From Antedon mediterranea (taxonomy: Eukaryota; Echinodermata; Crinoidea; Comatulida; Antedonidae), in assembly GCF_964355755.1 (NCBI RefSeq), contig NC_092671.1, positions 25,852,070 to 25,916,069 of the forward strand: a DNA stretch of 64,000 bases, read 5' to 3'. Positions 44,784 to 64,000 of this stretch are shown here, in pieces; within the stretch, counting starts at the first letter, position 1; the number at the start of each line of letters is the position of its first letter. The notes beneath the pieces are model-generated. The model made no database searches and was not told the DNA's origin. It was given only the letters and a program-made list of their open reading frames with translations. Both the position numbers and the translations under genes were made by a program.

Positions 44784-47400
44784 CTATTCGACGAAAATAA
44801 AAAAAAGGATAACTATTTTCTGCTTTATACTTAATTTAATGTAATGGTGATCTAATAACAGGCGTAACAACACATAATACATATTGTAGTTGAATACTGG
44901 CTTAAATATTTTTGTTTTATATAAACTGTATTCTAAAAAATAGTTCTTTTCTAATGAAGAATCTGGGAAGTTTACAATCAAGCAACAACACCACATTCTA
45001 CGTGAATTCTGCTGTACGTGAACTAGCCTTAATACCGCCTGATTACGGTATATAGGCCTACAGTATTAGCTTCAGAATAAATGACGACGCATTTGTTGTA
45101 CCTTGATAGACAGAGCCCCAAGCAGACAGCCCACATTACAGATAATCTGTTCTGCAGCACAATACAACTGTACACGCGGTGATTCAACTAAAAGCAGTAA
45201 AAAGATTTTGGCACACAAGGCGTATCATATAATTTGCGGACCATGACCGAAGCACTTCCGCTTCGATCTATTCGACGAAAATAAAAAAAAGGATAACTAT
45301 TTTCTGCTTTATACTTAATTTAATGTAATGGTGATCTAATAACAGGCGTAACAACACATAATACATATTGTAGTTGAATACTGGCTTAAATATTTTTGTT
45401 TTATATAAACTGTATTCTAAAAAATAGTTCTTTTCTAATGAAGAATCTGGGAAGTTTACAATCAAGCAACAACACCACATTCTACGTGAATTCTGCTGTA
45501 CGTGAACTAGCCTTAATACCGCCTGATTACGGTATATAGGCCTACAGTATTAGCTTCAGAATAAATGACGACGCATTTGTTGTACCTTGATAGACAGAGC
45601 CCCAAGCAGACAGCCCACATTACAGATAATCTGTTCTGCAGCACAATACAACTGTACACGCGGTGATTCAACTAAAAGCAGTAAAAAGATTTTGGCACAC
45701 AAGGCGTATCATATAATTTGCGGACCATGACCGAAGCACTTCCGCTTCGATCTATTCGACGAAAATCAAAAAAGGATAACTATTTTCTGCTTTATACTTA
45801 ATTTAATGTAATGGTGATCTAATAACAGGCGTAACAACACATAATACATATTGTAGTTTATTACTGGCTTAAATATTTTTGTTTTATATAAACTGTATTC
45901 TAAAAAATGACAATTTAGAACTTAATTTTGCAATAGTACCTAATTTGGCGCCACGTAACTCCTTATGATTAGGCCTATTATCATAGAAGAGTACTATACG
46001 GACGTCGTACCTGGAAATCTCGAGAATTCAGTGTTTGTTGACCAATCATTTTTTAAAGAGCCGTATCTGACCATTGCATTGCCCTGTCTGTAAAATTACA
46101 GCAGGCCTACTTTATATTATTGTGTTTTCCCTGTTTATCGATACCATGAAGGAAAACGTTTTTGTTCAATCAGAAAATTTTGCGAGATTTTTTTAATGGA
46201 TATTATAATTTATAGTTACAGTTAGTCACCTGATTTTTGTGGCAAATCATTAATAGTTTTGACATTGTTAGGGTTAGGGACTATAAGACAGATTTTGGTT
46301 GCATGATTGTGGAAAACCATCAATGTGGGTTTTTCTTCATACAAGCTACAGCCAAAATATAATAGGGGTATATATTTTTTCAAAGTCATCGTCAAACTCT
46401 GAGAGTCAATACAGTATTTCAAACGCATTCTTTCACCTCTAATTGCTCACATTTAATTAATAATATACTGAAATAAATTCGAGAAAACATTAACTTATTG
46501 TGTTTTGTTTTATTTATTGATCGTTGTTTATCGTTTGTAAACCACAGAAAACCACAACTATAAAGAATAAAACATAAATTCACAAAATGCAACAAATTAA
46601 TACAGTATTTGCGAGTGCAATCATGAAACATTAATATTATAAGTACTTTATCGAAACATATTTAAGGTACAGGTGAATCATTGAATTATCATATAATTTG
46701 CGGACCATGACCGAAGCACTTCCGCTTCGATCTATTCGACGAAAATAAAAAAAAGGATAACTATTTTCTGCTTTATACTTAATTTAATGTAATGGTGATC
46801 TAATAACAGGCGTAACAACACATAATACATATTGTAGTTGAATACTGGCTTAAATATTTTTGTTTTATATAAACTGTATTCTAAAAAATAGTTCTTTTCT
46901 AATGAAGAATCTGGGAAGTTTACAATCAAGCAACAACACCACATTCTACGTGAATTCTGCTGTACGTGAACTAGCCTTAATACCGCCTGATTACGGTATA
47001 TAGGCCTACAGTATTAGCTTCAGAATAAATGACGACGCATTTGTTGTACCTTGATAGACAGAGCCCCAAGCAGACAGCCCACATTACAGATAATCTGTTC
47101 TGCAGCACAATACAACATTTAATTAATAATATACTGAAATAAATTCGAGAAAACATTAACTTATTGTGTTTTGTTTTATTTATTGATCGTTGTTTATCGT
47201 TTGTAAACCACAGAAAACCACAACTATAAAGAATAAAACATAAATTCACAAAATGTAACAAATTAATACAGTATTTGCGAGTGCAATCATGAAACATTAA
47301 TATTATAAGTACTTTATCGAAACATATAAAAATAATTGTGCAGATAATAGCACGTTGATATAAAATTCGTTCTATTTACAAGGAATTCATTTAATATTTA
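44784..47400. repeat. KLF-free modules with a 484-bp U1-W repeat
   Basis: Two U1-W pairs 484 bp apart (44784 and 45268), then U1, a U2 block missing its palindrome (GGCGCCACGTAACTCC joint near 45949), U3, U4, and a joint to U1 at about 46661. It is copied at 56305-58920 and again, in part, at 59361-61700. Confidence 0.75.
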
Positions 47401-47448
47401 AATTTATTTCAAACGAGTTTTATCCGGAAGATTCGGTAATTGAGTTGT

Positions 47449-47751
<303 letters not shown>

Positions 47752-48545
47752 CTAAAGCCTTGTTGGAATTTAAGGTACAGGTGAATCATTGAATTATCAT
47801 ATAATTTGCGGACCATGACCGAAGCACTTCCGCTTCGATCTATTCGACGAAAATAAAAAAAAGGATAACTATTTTCTGCTTTATACTTAATTTAATGTAA
47901 TGGTGATCTAATAACAGGCGTAACAACACATAATACATATTGTAGTTGAATACTGGCTTAAATATTTTTGTTTTATATAAACTGTATTCTAAAAAATAGT
48001 TCTTTTCTAATGAAGTTTACAATCAAGCAACAACACCACATTCTACGTGAATTCTGCTGTACGTGAACTAGCCTTAATACCGCCTGATTACGGTATATAG
48101 GCCTACAGTATTAGCTTCAGAATAAATGACGACGCATTTGTTGTACCTTGATAGACAGAGCCCCAAGCAGACAGCCCACATTACAGATAATCTGTTCTGC
48201 AGCACAATACAACATTTAATTAATAATATACTGAAATAAATTCGAGAAAACATTAACTTATTGTGTTTTGTTTTATTTATTGATCGTTGTTTATCGTTTG
48301 TAAACCACAGAAAACCACAACTATAAAGAATAAAACATAAATTCACAAAATGCAACAAATTAATACAGTATTTGCGAGTGCAATCATGAAACATTAATAT
48401 TATAAGTACTTTATCGAAACATATAAAAATAATTGTGCAGATAATAGCACGTTGATATAAAATTCGTTCTATTTACAAGGAATTCATTTAATATTTAAAT
48501 TTATTTCAAACGAGTTTTATCCGGAAGATTCGGTAATTGAGTTGT

Positions 48546-48848
<303 letters not shown>

Positions 48849-50567
48849 CTAAAGCCTTGTTGGAATTTAAGGTACAGGTGAATCATTGAATTATCATATA
48901 ATTTGCGGACCATGACCGAAGCACTTCCGCTTCGATCTATTCGACGAAAATAAAAAAAAGGATAACTATTTTCTGCTTTATACTTAATTTAATGTAATGG
49001 TGATCTAATAACAGGCGTAACAACACATAATACATATTGTAGTTGAATACTGGCTTAAATATTTTTGTTTTATATAAACTGTATTCTAAAAAATAGTTCT
49101 TTTCTAATGAAGAATCTGGGAAGTTTACAATCAAGCAACAACACCACATTCTACGTGAATTCTGCTGTACGTGAACTAGCCTTAATACCGCCTGATTACG
49201 GTATATAGGCCTACAGTATTAGCTTCAGAATAAATGACGACGCATTTGTTGTACCTTGATAGACAGAGCCCCAAGCAGACAGCCCACATTACAGATAATC
49301 TGTTCTGCAGCACAATACAACTGTACACGCGGTGATTCAACTAAAAGCAGTAAAAAGATTTTGGCACACAAGGCGTATCATATAATTTGCGGACCATGAC
49401 CGAAGCACTTCCGCTTCGATCTATTCGACGAAAATCAAAAAAGGATAACTATTTTCTGCTTTATACTTAATTTAATGTAATGGTGATCTAATAACAGGCG
49501 TAACAACACATAATACATATTGTAGTTTAATACTGGCTTAAATATTTTTGTTTTATATAAACTGTATTCTAAAAAATGACAATTTAGAACTTAATTTTGC
49601 AATAGTACCTAATTTGGCGCCTTAAACGCCAAATTAAGTGCGGTACCTCATTTGGCAGTGGTACCTCATTTGGCGTGACACTCCTACTGTTCTGTATCCC
49701 GTTTGTCTTAATTTCCAAGTAAAAATGAGGTACCACCACGTAACTCCTTATGATTAGGCCTATTATCATAGAAGAGTACTATACGGACGTCGTACCTGGA
49801 AATCTCGAGAATTCAGTGTTTGTTGACCAATCATTTTTTAAAGAGCCGTATCTGACCATTGCATTGCCCTGTCTGTAAAATTACAGCAGGCCTACTTTAT
49901 ATTATTGTGTTTTCCCTGTTTATCGATACCATGAAGGAAAACGTTTTTGTTCAATCAGAAAATTTTGCGAGATTTTTTTAATGGATATTATAATTTATAG
50001 TTACAGTTAGTCACCTGATTTTTGTGGCAAATCATTAATAGTTTTGACATTGTTAGGGTTAGGGACTATAAGACAGATTTTGGTTGCATGATTGTGGAAA
50101 ACCATCAATGTGGGTTTTTCTTCATACAAGCTACAGCCAAAATATAATAGGGGTATATATTTTTTCAAAGTCATCGTCAAACTCTGAGAGTCAATACAGT
50201 ATTTCAAACGCATTCTTTCACCTCTAATTGCTCACATTTAATTAATAATATACTGAAATAAATTCGAGAAAACATTAACTTATTGTGTTTTGTTTTATTT
50301 ATTGATCGTTGTTTATCGTTTGTAAACCACAGAAAACCACAACTATAAAGAATAAAACATAAATTCACAAAATGCAACAAATTAATACAGTATTTGCGAG
50401 TGCAATCATGAAACATTAATATTATAAGTACTTTATCGAAACATATAAAAATAATTGTGCAGATAATAGCACGTTGATATAAAATTCGTTCTATTTACAA
50501 GGAATTCATTTAATATTTAAATTTATTTCAAACGAGTTTTATCCGGAAGATTCGGTAATTGAGTTGT

Positions 50568-50870
<303 letters not shown>

Positions 50871-51675
50871 CTAAAGCCTTGTTGGAATTTAAGGTACAGG
50901 TGAATCATTGAATTATCATATAATTTGCGGACCATGACCGAAGCACTTCCGCTTCGATCTATTCGACGAAAATAAAAAAAAGGATAACTATTTTCTGCTT
51001 TATACTTAATTTAATGTAATGGTGATCTAATAACAGGCGTAACAACACATAATACATATTGTAGTTGAATACTGGCTTAAATATTTTTGTTTTATATAAA
51101 CTGTATTCTAAAAAATAGTTCTTTTCTAATGAAGAATCTGGGAAGTTTACAATCAAGCAACAACACCACATTCTACGTGAATTCTGCTGTACGTGAACTA
51201 GCCTTAATACCGCCTGATTACGGTATATAGGCCTACAGTATTAGCTTCAGAATAAATGACGACGCATTTGTTGTACCTTGATAGACAGAGCCCCAAGCAG
51301 ACAGCCCACATTACAGATAATCTGTTCTGCAGCACAATACAACATTTAATTAATAATATACTGAAATAAATTCGAGAAAACATTAACTTATTGTGTTTTG
51401 TTTTATTTATTGATCGTTGTTTATCGTTTGTAAACCACAGAAAACCACAACTATAAAGAATAAAACATAAATTCACAAAATGTAACAAATTAATACAGTA
51501 TTTGCGAGTGCAATCATGAAACATTAATATTATAAGTACTTTATCGAAACATATAAAAATAATTGTGCAGATAATAGCACGTTGATATAAAATTCGTTCT
51601 ATTTACAAGGAATTCATTTAATATTTAAATTTATTTCAAACGAGTTTTATCCGGAAGATTCGGTAATTGAGTTGT

Positions 51676-51978
<303 letters not shown>

Positions 51979-52783
51979 CTAAAGCCTTGTTGGAATTTAA
52001 GGTACAGGTGAATCATTGAATTATCATATAATTTGCGGACCATGACCGAAGCACTTCCGCTTCGATCTATTCGACGAAAATAAAAAAAAGGATAACTATT
52101 TTCTGCTTTATACTTAATTTAATGTAATGGTGATCTAATAACAGGCGTAACAACACATAATACATATTGTAGTTGAATACTGGCTTAAATATTTTTGTTT
52201 TATATAAACTGTATTCTAAAAAATAGTTCTTTTCTAATGAAGAATCTGGGAAGTTTACAATCAAGCAACAACACCACATTCTACGTGAATTCTGCTGTAC
52301 GTGAACTAGCCTTAATACCGCCTGATTACGGTATATAGGCCTACAGTATTAGCTTCAGAATAAATGACGACGCATTTGTTGTACCTTGATAGACAGAGCC
52401 CCAAGCAGACAGCCCACATTACAGATAATCTGTTCTGCAGCACAATACAACATTTAATTAATAATATACTGAAATAAATTCGAGAAAACATTAACTTATT
52501 GTGTTTTGTTTTATTTATTGATCGTTGTTTATCGTTTGTAAACCACAGAAAACCACAACTATAAAGAATAAAACATAAATTCACAAAATGCAACAAATTA
52601 ATACAGTATTTGCGAGTGCAATCATGAAACATTAATATTATAAGTACTTTATCGAAACATATAAAAATAATTGTGCAGATAATAGCACGTTGATATAAAA
52701 TTCGTTCTATTTACAAGGAATTCATTTAATATTTAAATTTATTTCAAACGAGTTTTATCCGGAAGATTCGGTAATTGAGTTAT

Positions 52784-53086
<303 letters not shown>

Positions 53087-54805
53087 CTAAAGCCTTGTTG
53101 GAATTTAAGGTACAGGTGAATCATTGAATTATCATATAATTTGCGGACCATGACCGAAGCACTTCCGCTTCGATCTATTCGACGAAAATAAAAAAAAGGA
53201 TAACTATTTTCTGCTTTATACTTAATTTAATGTAATGGTGATCTAATAACAGGCGTAACAACACATAATACATATTGTAGTTGAATACTGGCTTAAATAT
53301 TTTTGTTTTATATAAACTGTATTCTAAAAAATAGTTCTTTTCTAATGAAGAATCTGGGAAGTTTACAATCAAGCAACAACACCACATTCTACGTGAATTC
53401 TGCTGTACGTGAACTAGCCTTAATACCGCCTGATTACGGTATATAGGCCTACAGTATTAGCTTCAGAATAAATGACGACGCATTTGTTGTACCTTGATAG
53501 ACAGAGCCCCAAGCAGACAGCCCACATTACAGATAATCTGTTCTGCAGCACAATACAACTGTACACGCGGTGATTCAACTAAAAGCAGTAAAAAGATTTT
53601 GGCACACAAGGCGTATCATATAATTTGCGGACCATGACCGAAGCACTTCCGCTTCGATCTATTCGACGAAAATCAAAAAAGGATAACTATTTTCTGCTTT
53701 ATACTTAATTTAATGTAATGGTGATCTAATAACAGGCGTAACAACACATAATACATATTGTAGTTTAATACTGGCTTAAATATTTTTGTTTTATATAAAC
53801 TGTATTCTAAAAAATGACAATTTAGAACTTAATTTTGCAATAGTACCTAATTTGGCGCCTTAAACGCCAAATTAAGTGCGGTACCTCATTTGGCAGTGGT
53901 ACCTCATTTGGCGTGACACTCCTACTGTTCTGTATCCCGTTTGTCTTAATTTCCAAGTAAAAATGAGGTACCACCACGTAACTCCTTATGATTAGGCCTA
54001 TTATCATAGAAGAGTACTATACGGACGTCGTACCTGGAAATCACGAGAATTCAGTGTTTGTTGACCAATCATTTTTTAAAGAGCCGTATCTGACCATTGC
54101 ATTGCCCTGTCTGTAAAATTACAGCAGGCCTACTTTATATTATTGTGTTTTCCCTGTTTATCGATACCATGAAGGAAAACGTTTTTGTTCAATCAGAAAA
54201 TTTTGCGAGATTTTTTTAATGGATATTATAATTTATAGTTACAGTTAGTCACCTGATTTTTGTGGCAAATCATTAATAGTTTTGACATTGTTAGGGTTAG
54301 GGACTATAAGACAGATTTTGGTTGCATGATTGTGGAAAACCATCAATGTGGGTTTTTCTTCATACAAGCTACAGCCAAAATATAATAGGGGTATATATTT
54401 TTTCAAAGTCATCGTCAAACTCTGAGAGTCAATACAGTATTTCAAACGCATTCTTTCACCTCTAATTGCTCACATTTAATTAATAATATACTGAAATAAA
54501 TTCGAGAAAACATTAACTTATTGTGTTTTGTTTTATTTATTGATCGTTGTTTATCGTTTGTAAACCACAGAAAACCACAACTATAAAGAATAAAACATAA
54601 ATTCACAAAATGCAACAAATTAATACAGTATTTGCGAGTGCAATCATGAAACATTAATATTATAAGTACTTTATCGAAACATATAAAAATAATTGTGCAG
54701 ATAATAGCACGTTGATATAAAATTCGTTCTATTTACAAGGAATTCATTTAATATTTAAATTTATTTCAAACGAGTTTTATCCGGAAGATTCGGTAATTGA
54801 GTTGT

Positions 54806-55108
<303 letters not shown>

Positions 55109-55913
55109 CTAAAGCCTTGTTGGAATTTAAGGTACAGGTGAATCATTGAATTATCATATAATTTGCGGACCATGACCGAAGCACTTCCGCTTCGATCTAT
55201 TCGACGAAAATAAAAAAAAGGATAACTATTTTCTGCTTTATACTTAATTTAATGTAATGGTGATCTAATAACAGGCGTAACAACACATAATACATATTGT
55301 AGTTGAATACTGGCTTAAATATTTTTGTTTTATATAAACTGTATTCTAAAAAATAGTTCTTTTCTAATGAAGAATCTGGGAAGTTTACAATCAAGCAACA
55401 ACACCACATTCTACGTGAATTCTGCTGTACGTGAACTAGCCTTAATACCGCCTGATTACGGTATATAGGCCTACAGTATTAGCTTCAGAATAAATGACGA
55501 CGCATTTGTTGTACCTTGATAGACAGAGCCCCAAGCAGACAGCCCACATTACAGATAATCTGTTCTGCAGCACAATACAACATTTAATTAATAATATACT
55601 GAAATAAATTCGAGAAAACATTAACTTATTGTGTTTTGTTTTATTTATTGATCGTTGTTTATCGTTTGTAAACCACAGAAAACCACAACTATAAAGAATA
55701 AAACATAAATTCACAAAATGTAACAAAATAATACAGTATTTGCGAGTGCAATCATGAAACATTAATATTATAAGTACTTTATCGAAACATATAAAAATAA
55801 TTGTGCAGATAATAGCACGTTGATATAAAATTCGTTCTATTTACAAGGAATTCATTTAATATTTAAATTTATTTCAAACGAGTTTTATCCGGAAGATTCG
55901 GTAATTGAGTTGT

Positions 55914-58636
<2,723 letters not shown>

Positions 58637-58969
58637 CATTTAATTAATAATATACTGAAATAAATTCGAGAAAACATTAACTTATTGTGTTTTGTTTTAT
58701 TTATTGATCGTTGTTTATCGTTTGTAAACCACAGAAAACCACAACTATAAAGAATAAAACATAAATTCACAAAATGTAACAAATTAATACAGTATTTGCG
58801 AGTGCAATCATGAAACATTAATATTATAAGTACTTTATCGAAACATATAAAAATAATTGTGCAGATAATAGCACGTTGATATAAAATTCGTTCTATTTAC
58901 AAGGAATTCATTTAATATTTAAATTTATTTCAAACGAGTTTTATCCGGAAGATTCGGTAATTGAGTTGT

Positions 58970-59272
<303 letters not shown>

Positions 59273-59360
59273 CTAAAGCCTTGTTGGAATTTAAGGTACA
59301 GGTGAATCATTGAATTATCATATAATTTGCGGACCATGACCGAAGCACTTCCGCTTCGAT

Positions 59361-62300
59361 CTATTCGACGAAAATAAAAAAAAGGATAACTATTTTCTGC
59401 TTTATACTTAATTTAATGTAATGGTGATCTAATAACAGGCGTAACAACACATAATACATATTGTAGTTGAATACTGGCTTAAATATTTTTGTTTTATATA
59501 AACTGTATTCTAAAAAATAGTTCTTTTCTAATGAAGAATCTGGGAAGTTTACAATCAAGCAACAACACCACATTCTACGTGAATTCTGCTGTACGTGAAC
59601 TAGCCTTAATACCGCCTGATTACGGTATATAGGCCTACAGTATTAGCTTCAGAATAAATGACGACGCATTTGTTGTACCTTGATAGACAGAGCCCCAAGC
59701 AGACAGCCCACATTACAGATAATCTGTTCTGCAGCACAATACAACTGTACACGCGGTGATTCAACTAAAAGCAGTAAAAAGATTTTGGCACACAAGGCGT
59801 ATCATATAATTTGCGGACCATGACCGAAGCACTTCCGCTTCGATCTATTCGACGAAAATAAAAAAAAGGATAACTATTTTCTGCTTTATACTTAATTTAA
59901 TGTAATGGTGATCTAATAACAGGCGTAACAACACATAATACATATTGTAGTTGAATACTGGCTTAAATATTTTTGTTTTATATAAACTGTATTCTAAAAA
60001 ATAGTTCTTTTCTAATGAAGAATCTGGGAAGTTTACAATCAAGCAACAACACCACATTCTACGTGAATTCTGCTGTACGTGAACTAGCCTTAATACCGCC
60101 TGATTACGGTATATAGGCCTACAGTATTAGCTTCAGAATAAATGACGACGCATTTGTTGTACCTTGATAGACAGAGCCCCAAGCAGACAGCCCACATTAC
60201 AGATAATCTGTTCTGCAGCACAATACAACTGTACACGCGGTGATTCAACTAAAAGCAGTAAAAAGATTTTGGCACACAAGGCGTATCATATAATTTGCGG
60301 ACCATGACCGAAGCACTTCCGCTTCGATCTATTCGACGAAAATCAAAAAAGGATAACTATTTTCTGCTTTATACTTAATTTAATGTAATGGTGATCTAAT
60401 AACAGGCGTAACAACACATAATACATATTGTAGTTTATTACTGGCTTAAATATTTTTGTTTTATATAAACTGTATTCTAAAAAATGACAATTTAGAACTT
60501 AATTTTGCAATAGTACCTAATTTGGCGCCACGTAACTCCTTATGATTAGGCCTATTATCATAGAAGAGTACTATACGGACGTCGTACCTGGAAATCACGA
60601 GAATTCAGTGTTTGTTGACCAATCATTTTTTAAAGAGCCGTATCTGACCATTGCATTGCCCTGTCTGTAAAATTACAGCAGGCCTACTTTATATTATTGT
60701 GTTTTCCCTGTTTATCGATACCATGAAGGAAAACGTTTTTGTTCAATCAGAAAATTTTGCGAGATTTTTTTAATGGATATTATAATTTATAGTTACAGTT
60801 AGTCACCTGATTTTTGTGGCAAATCATTAATAGTTTTGACATTGTTAGGGTTAGGGACTATAAGACAGATTTTGGTTGCATGATTGTGGAAAACCATCAA
60901 TGTGGGTTTTTCTTCATACAAGCTACAGCCAAAATATAATAGGGGTATATATTTTTTCAAAGTCATCGTCAAACTCTGAGAGTCAATACAGTATTTCAAA
61001 CGCATTCTTTCACCTCTAATTGCTCACATTTAATTAATAATATACTGAAATAAATTCGAGAAAACATTAACTTATTGTGTTTTGTTTTATTTATTGATCG
61101 TTGTTTATCGTTTGTAAACCACAGAAAACCACAACTATAAAGAATAAAACATAAATTCACAAAATGCAACAAATTAATACAGTATTTGCGAGTGCAATCA
61201 TGAAACATTAATATTATAAGTACTTTATCGAAACATATTTAAGGTACAGGTGAATCATTGAATTATCATATAATTTGCGGACCATGACCGAAGCACTTCC
61301 GCTTCGATCTATTCGACGAAAATAAAAAAAAGGATAACTATTTTCTGCTTTATACTTAATTTAATGTAATGGTGATCTAATAACAGGCGTAACAACACAT
61401 AATACATATTGTAGTTGAATACTGGCTTAAATATTTTTGTTTTATATAAACTGTATTCTAAAAAATAGTTCTTTTCTAATGAAGAATCTGGGAAGTTTAC
61501 AATCAAGCAACAACACCACATTCTACGTGAATTCTGCTGTACGTGAACTAGCCTTAATACCGCCTGATTACGGTATATAGGCCTACAGTATTAGCTTCAG
61601 AATAAATGACGACGCATTTGTTGTACCTTGATAGACAGAGCCCCAAGCAGACAGCCCACATTACAGATAATCTGTTCTGCAGCACAATACAACTGTACAC
61701 GCGGTGATTCAACTAAAAGCAGTAAAAAGATTTTGGCACACAAGGCGTATCATATAATTTGCGGACCATGACCGAAGCACTTCCGCTTCGATCTATTCGA
61801 CGAAAATCAAAAAAGGATAACTATTTTCTGCTTTATACTTAATTTAATGTAATGGTGATCTAATAACAGGCGTAACAACACATAATACATATTGTAGTTT
61901 AATACTGGCTTAAATATTTTTGTTTTATATAAACTGTATTCTAAAAAATGACAATTTAGAACTTAATTTTGCAATAGTACCTAATTTGGCGCCTTAAACG
62001 CCAAATTAAGTGCGGTACCTCATTTGGCAGTGGTACCTCATTTGGCGTGACACTCCTACTGTTCTGTATCCCGTTTGTCTTAATTTCCAAGTAAAAATGA
62101 GGTACCACCACGTAACTCCTTATGATTAGGCCTATTATCATAGAAGAGTACTATACGGACGTCGTACCTGGAAATCACGAGAATTCAGTGTTTGTTGACC
62201 AATCATTTTTTAAAGAGCCGTATCTGACCATTGCATTGCCCTGTCTGTAAAATTACAGCAGGCCTACTTTATATTATTGTGTTTTCCCTGTTTATCGATA

Positions 62301-62890
62301 CCATGAAGGAAAACGTTTTTGTTCAATCAGAAAATTTTGCGAGATTTTTTTAATGGATATTATAATTTATAGTTACAGTTAGTCACCTGATTTTTGTGGC
62401 AAATCATTAATAGTTTTGACATTGTTAGGGTTAGGGACTATAAGACAGATTTTGGTTGCATGATTGTGGAAAACCATCAATGTGGGTTTTTCTTCATACA
62501 AGCTACAGCCAAAATATAATAGGGGTATATATTTTTTCAAAGTCATCGTCAAACTCTGAGAGTCAATACAGTATTTCAAACGCATTCTTTCACCTCTAAT
62601 TGCTCACATTTAATTAATAATATACTGAAATAAATTCGAGAAAACATTAACTTATTGTGTTTTGTTTTATTTATTGATCGTTGTTTATCGTTTGTAAACC
62701 ACAGAAAACCACAACTATAAAGAATAAAACATAAATTCACAAAATGCAACAAATTAATACAGTATTTGCGAGTGCAATCATGAAACATTAATATTATAAG
62801 TACTTTATCGAAACATATAAAAATAATTGTGCAGATAATAGCACGTTGATATAAAATTCGTTCTATTTACAAGGAATTCATTTAATATTT
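59361..62890. repeat. KLF-free array modules
   Basis: Repeated U1-W pairs, a U2 block without its palindrome (near 60530), U3, U4, a joint to U1 near 61238, W, U1, then complete U2, U3 and U4 blocks leading into the KLF at 62940. Confidence 0.75.
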
Positions 62891-62939
62891 AAATTTATTT
62901 CAAACGAGTTTTATCCGGAAGATTCGGTAATTGAGTTGT

Positions 62940-63815
<876 letters not shown>

Positions 63816-64000
63816 CTAAAGCCTTGTTGGAATTTAAGGTACAGGTGAATCATTGAATTATCATATAATTTGCGGACCATGACCGAAGCACTTCCGCTTC
63901 GATCTATTCGACGAAAATAAAAAAAGGATAACTATTTTCTGCTTTATACTTAATTTAATGTAATGGTGATCTAATAACAGGCGTAACAACACATAATACA

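Overview
The window looks like metazoan nuclear DNA, probably from a marine invertebrate. It is AT-rich, has U5 snRNA genes of animal type, degraded L2/CR1-type LINEs, miniature inverted-repeat elements, a Kruppel-like factor (KLF) of the KLF1/2/4 type, and TTAGGG motifs. I cannot name the species. There is no bacterial, phage or CRISPR signal.

Layout. (1) 1-8.9 kb is a graveyard of mobile elements: two small palindromic elements (about 845-958 and 1158-1316), a 3.7-kb DNA transposon-like element with long terminal inverted repeats (1803-5527) holding a frameshifted pseudogene, and a truncated LINE on the minus strand (about 6165-8050). (2) 9.06-13.45 kb is a tandem array of U5 snRNA genes on the plus strand: four near-complete copies and two broken ones. 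It is interrupted by a duplicated 142-bp MITE and a 602-bp insertion. No protein gene is convincing here. (3) From 13.45 kb to the right edge, and beyond it, runs a tandem array of an intronless KLF gene read on the minus strand. I count nine full-length copies (275-277 aa from the first ATG), twelve copies with one identical in-frame 573-bp deletion (84 aa), and three short remnants.

Most units with a normal 3' flank carry a putative promoter (TATA-like box plus an ETS-type site inside a short hairpin), the open frame and an AATAAA signal 41-46 bases past the stop. The array was built by nested duplications with spacings of 1,108, 2,022, 3,056, 3,513, 4,238 and 11,521 bp, so it has a higher-order structure like a satellite although its monomer is a gene. 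An L2/CR1 LINE fragment with a 6-bp target duplication landed in one unit and was then copied by the 3,513-bp duplication, which gives a relative date.

The truncated KLF would keep zinc fingers 2 and 3 but has lost the activation region, the basic region and the first cysteine of finger 1. The most notable points are the amplified KLF array with its shared truncated derivative, the adjoining U5 array that the KLF array interrupts, and the YY1-like motif repeats in the transposon ends. Because the units are nearly identical, copy number and order depend on the assembly being right.
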